Shown here: one piece after another, positions 28,560 through 28,996 of the stretch
Layout of the letters: every line of letters starts with the position of its first letter
Position numbering within the stretch: the first letter of the stretch is position 1
Assembly (NCBI GenBank): GCA_003427395.1
Contig: BFEA01000465.1
Coordinates: forward strand, 378,693-407,688
Origin: Chara braunii
Taxonomy: Eukaryota > Streptophyta > Charophyceae > Charales > Characeae
DNA: 28,996 nucleotides
Reading direction: 5' to 3'
Made by a program: the position numbers and the translations under genes
Notes under the pieces: generated by a model
The model's database searches: none
Told to the model about the DNA's origin: nothing
Seen by the model: the letters and a program-made list of their open reading frames with translations, nothing else

Positions 28560-28640
28560 AGGACTGAACCAAGCTTGAACCCGTCACCTTGCAACATGTA
28601 ATCCAAGACTCTACCGTATGATCAACTACCGGAAATGGAA
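28560..28640 (-). repeat. tRNA-like SINE head, degenerate
   Basis: On the minus strand TAGTTGATCATACGGTAGAG (A-box-like, 28610-28629) is followed by GGGTTCAAGCTTG (B-box-like, 28570-28582). The spacing suits a pol III promoter, but the acceptor ends do not pair. Confidence 0.5.
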
Positions 28641-28849
28641 TGAGCGTGTGATATGCCAGACTGGGGAGAACATCAGAACACCCGAGACCAACACCCCAAG
28701 CAAACCCTGTGAAACCCACAACCAACATACAACACCGTGGACTACCCTTGGGTGGTGCGCAGGCAGTGTCTGTAATAGTACCATGCGTCAGCCCAAGGGG
28801 ATGTGTGTCCAGCCGTGTGTCAATCTAACGCCCTGCCGGTGTCCATGCG
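28641..28849. other. Short spacer or SINE body
   Basis: This could be the body of the adjacent minus-strand tRNA-derived SINE. Nothing in it is independently recognisable. Confidence 0.3.
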
Positions 28850-28935
28850 CAAGGCTGCGGGGTTTTGAACCCGCAACCTTATACCACAATGCGCATTTAC
28901 AACCGGTGCTCTAACCACTGAGCTACATCAACTGG
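28850..28935 (-). repeat. tRNA-derived SINE head with clear A and B boxes
   Basis: Minus-strand TAGCTCAGTGG (28915-28925) is a consensus A box. GGGTTCAAAACCCC (about 28859-28872) is a B box inside a T-arm-like stem. The sequence between, with GAGCACCGGTTGTAAATGCG, matches the head at 18500-18530. The anticodon region is too long and the acceptor stem absent, so a tRNA gene is unlikely. Confidence 0.65.
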
Positions 28936-28975
28936 ACTCGTACCACCCACCCTATTAGACTCTGCAGAGTCTTAC

Positions 28976-28996
28976 AAAAAAAAAAAAAAAAAAAAA
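28976..28996. repeat. A run at the window end
   Basis: The window stops within a run of at least 21 A. Its true length and what follows cannot be seen. Confidence 0.8.

Noticed and set aside
28850-28935. Functional tRNA gene
   Set aside because: The A and B boxes are present, but there is no acceptor-stem pairing and the anticodon region is too long.

Overview
The window looks like repeat-dominated nuclear DNA from a large eukaryotic genome. I found no intact protein-coding gene, rRNA or functional tRNA. Every coding trace that can be identified is a decayed transposable-element remnant. Poly(T)/poly(A) runs, tRNA-derived SINE heads, LINE reverse-transcriptase debris, inverted-repeat elements and minisatellites fill most of the sequence. 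The Penelope-like reverse transcriptase debris at 22.4-25.1 kb, and the coiled-coil open frame in front of it, resemble from memory multi-copy protein families of the charophyte alga Chara braunii. A charophyte source is my best guess, but it is an inference I cannot verify here.

Layout. 1-1.0 kb: no gene, CGCG-rich palindromes. 1.0-4.8 kb: LINE debris, namely a plus-strand zinc-knuckle fragment (1260-1545) and a long minus-strand ORF2 relic (about 4782 to 2080) with its 3' end and A-rich tail near 1556. 4.8-7.3 kb: SINE-like pieces, tandem repeats and a (GAT)n microsatellite. 7.3-10.0 kb: a 515-bp dispersed repeat, then three Nextera transposase-adapter sequences (9208-9245, 9423-9460, 9686-9704) bracketing an exact 174-bp duplication. 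That last stretch is a library or assembly artefact, not biology. 10.0-11.5 kb: a SINE-like unit, a 12-bp minisatellite and a SINE with its poly(A) tail. 11.6-13.0 kb: a second plus-strand LINE ORF2 C-terminus of the same family. 13.9-16.6 kb: a nest of repeats in which SINE-like units and two inverted-repeat element families sit inside copies of another dispersed repeat. 17-19 kb: a small RT C-terminal fragment, SINEs and a telomere-like octamer run. 20.0-25.1 kb: a decayed plus-strand retroelement with a coiled-coil ORF1 followed by a Penelope-like RT, part of it duplicated. 25.1-28.0 kb: inverted-repeat elements, one of 913 bp carrying a minisatellite. 28.0-29.0 kb: a dispersed repeat and two tRNA-like SINE heads, ending in poly(A).

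The clearest system-level result is a set of non-autonomous inverted-repeat elements. One 198-199-bp family has TTAA at both ends of both intact copies, and a paralogous, probably empty site lies about 1.4 kb away. No transposase gene is visible in the window. A second theme is a short 3' module present nine times, once at the end of the long LINE relic and otherwise on SINE-like units, which suggests LINE/SINE tail sharing. The few single N positions (3679-3712, 6751-6772) and the adapters show that the assembly here is imperfect.
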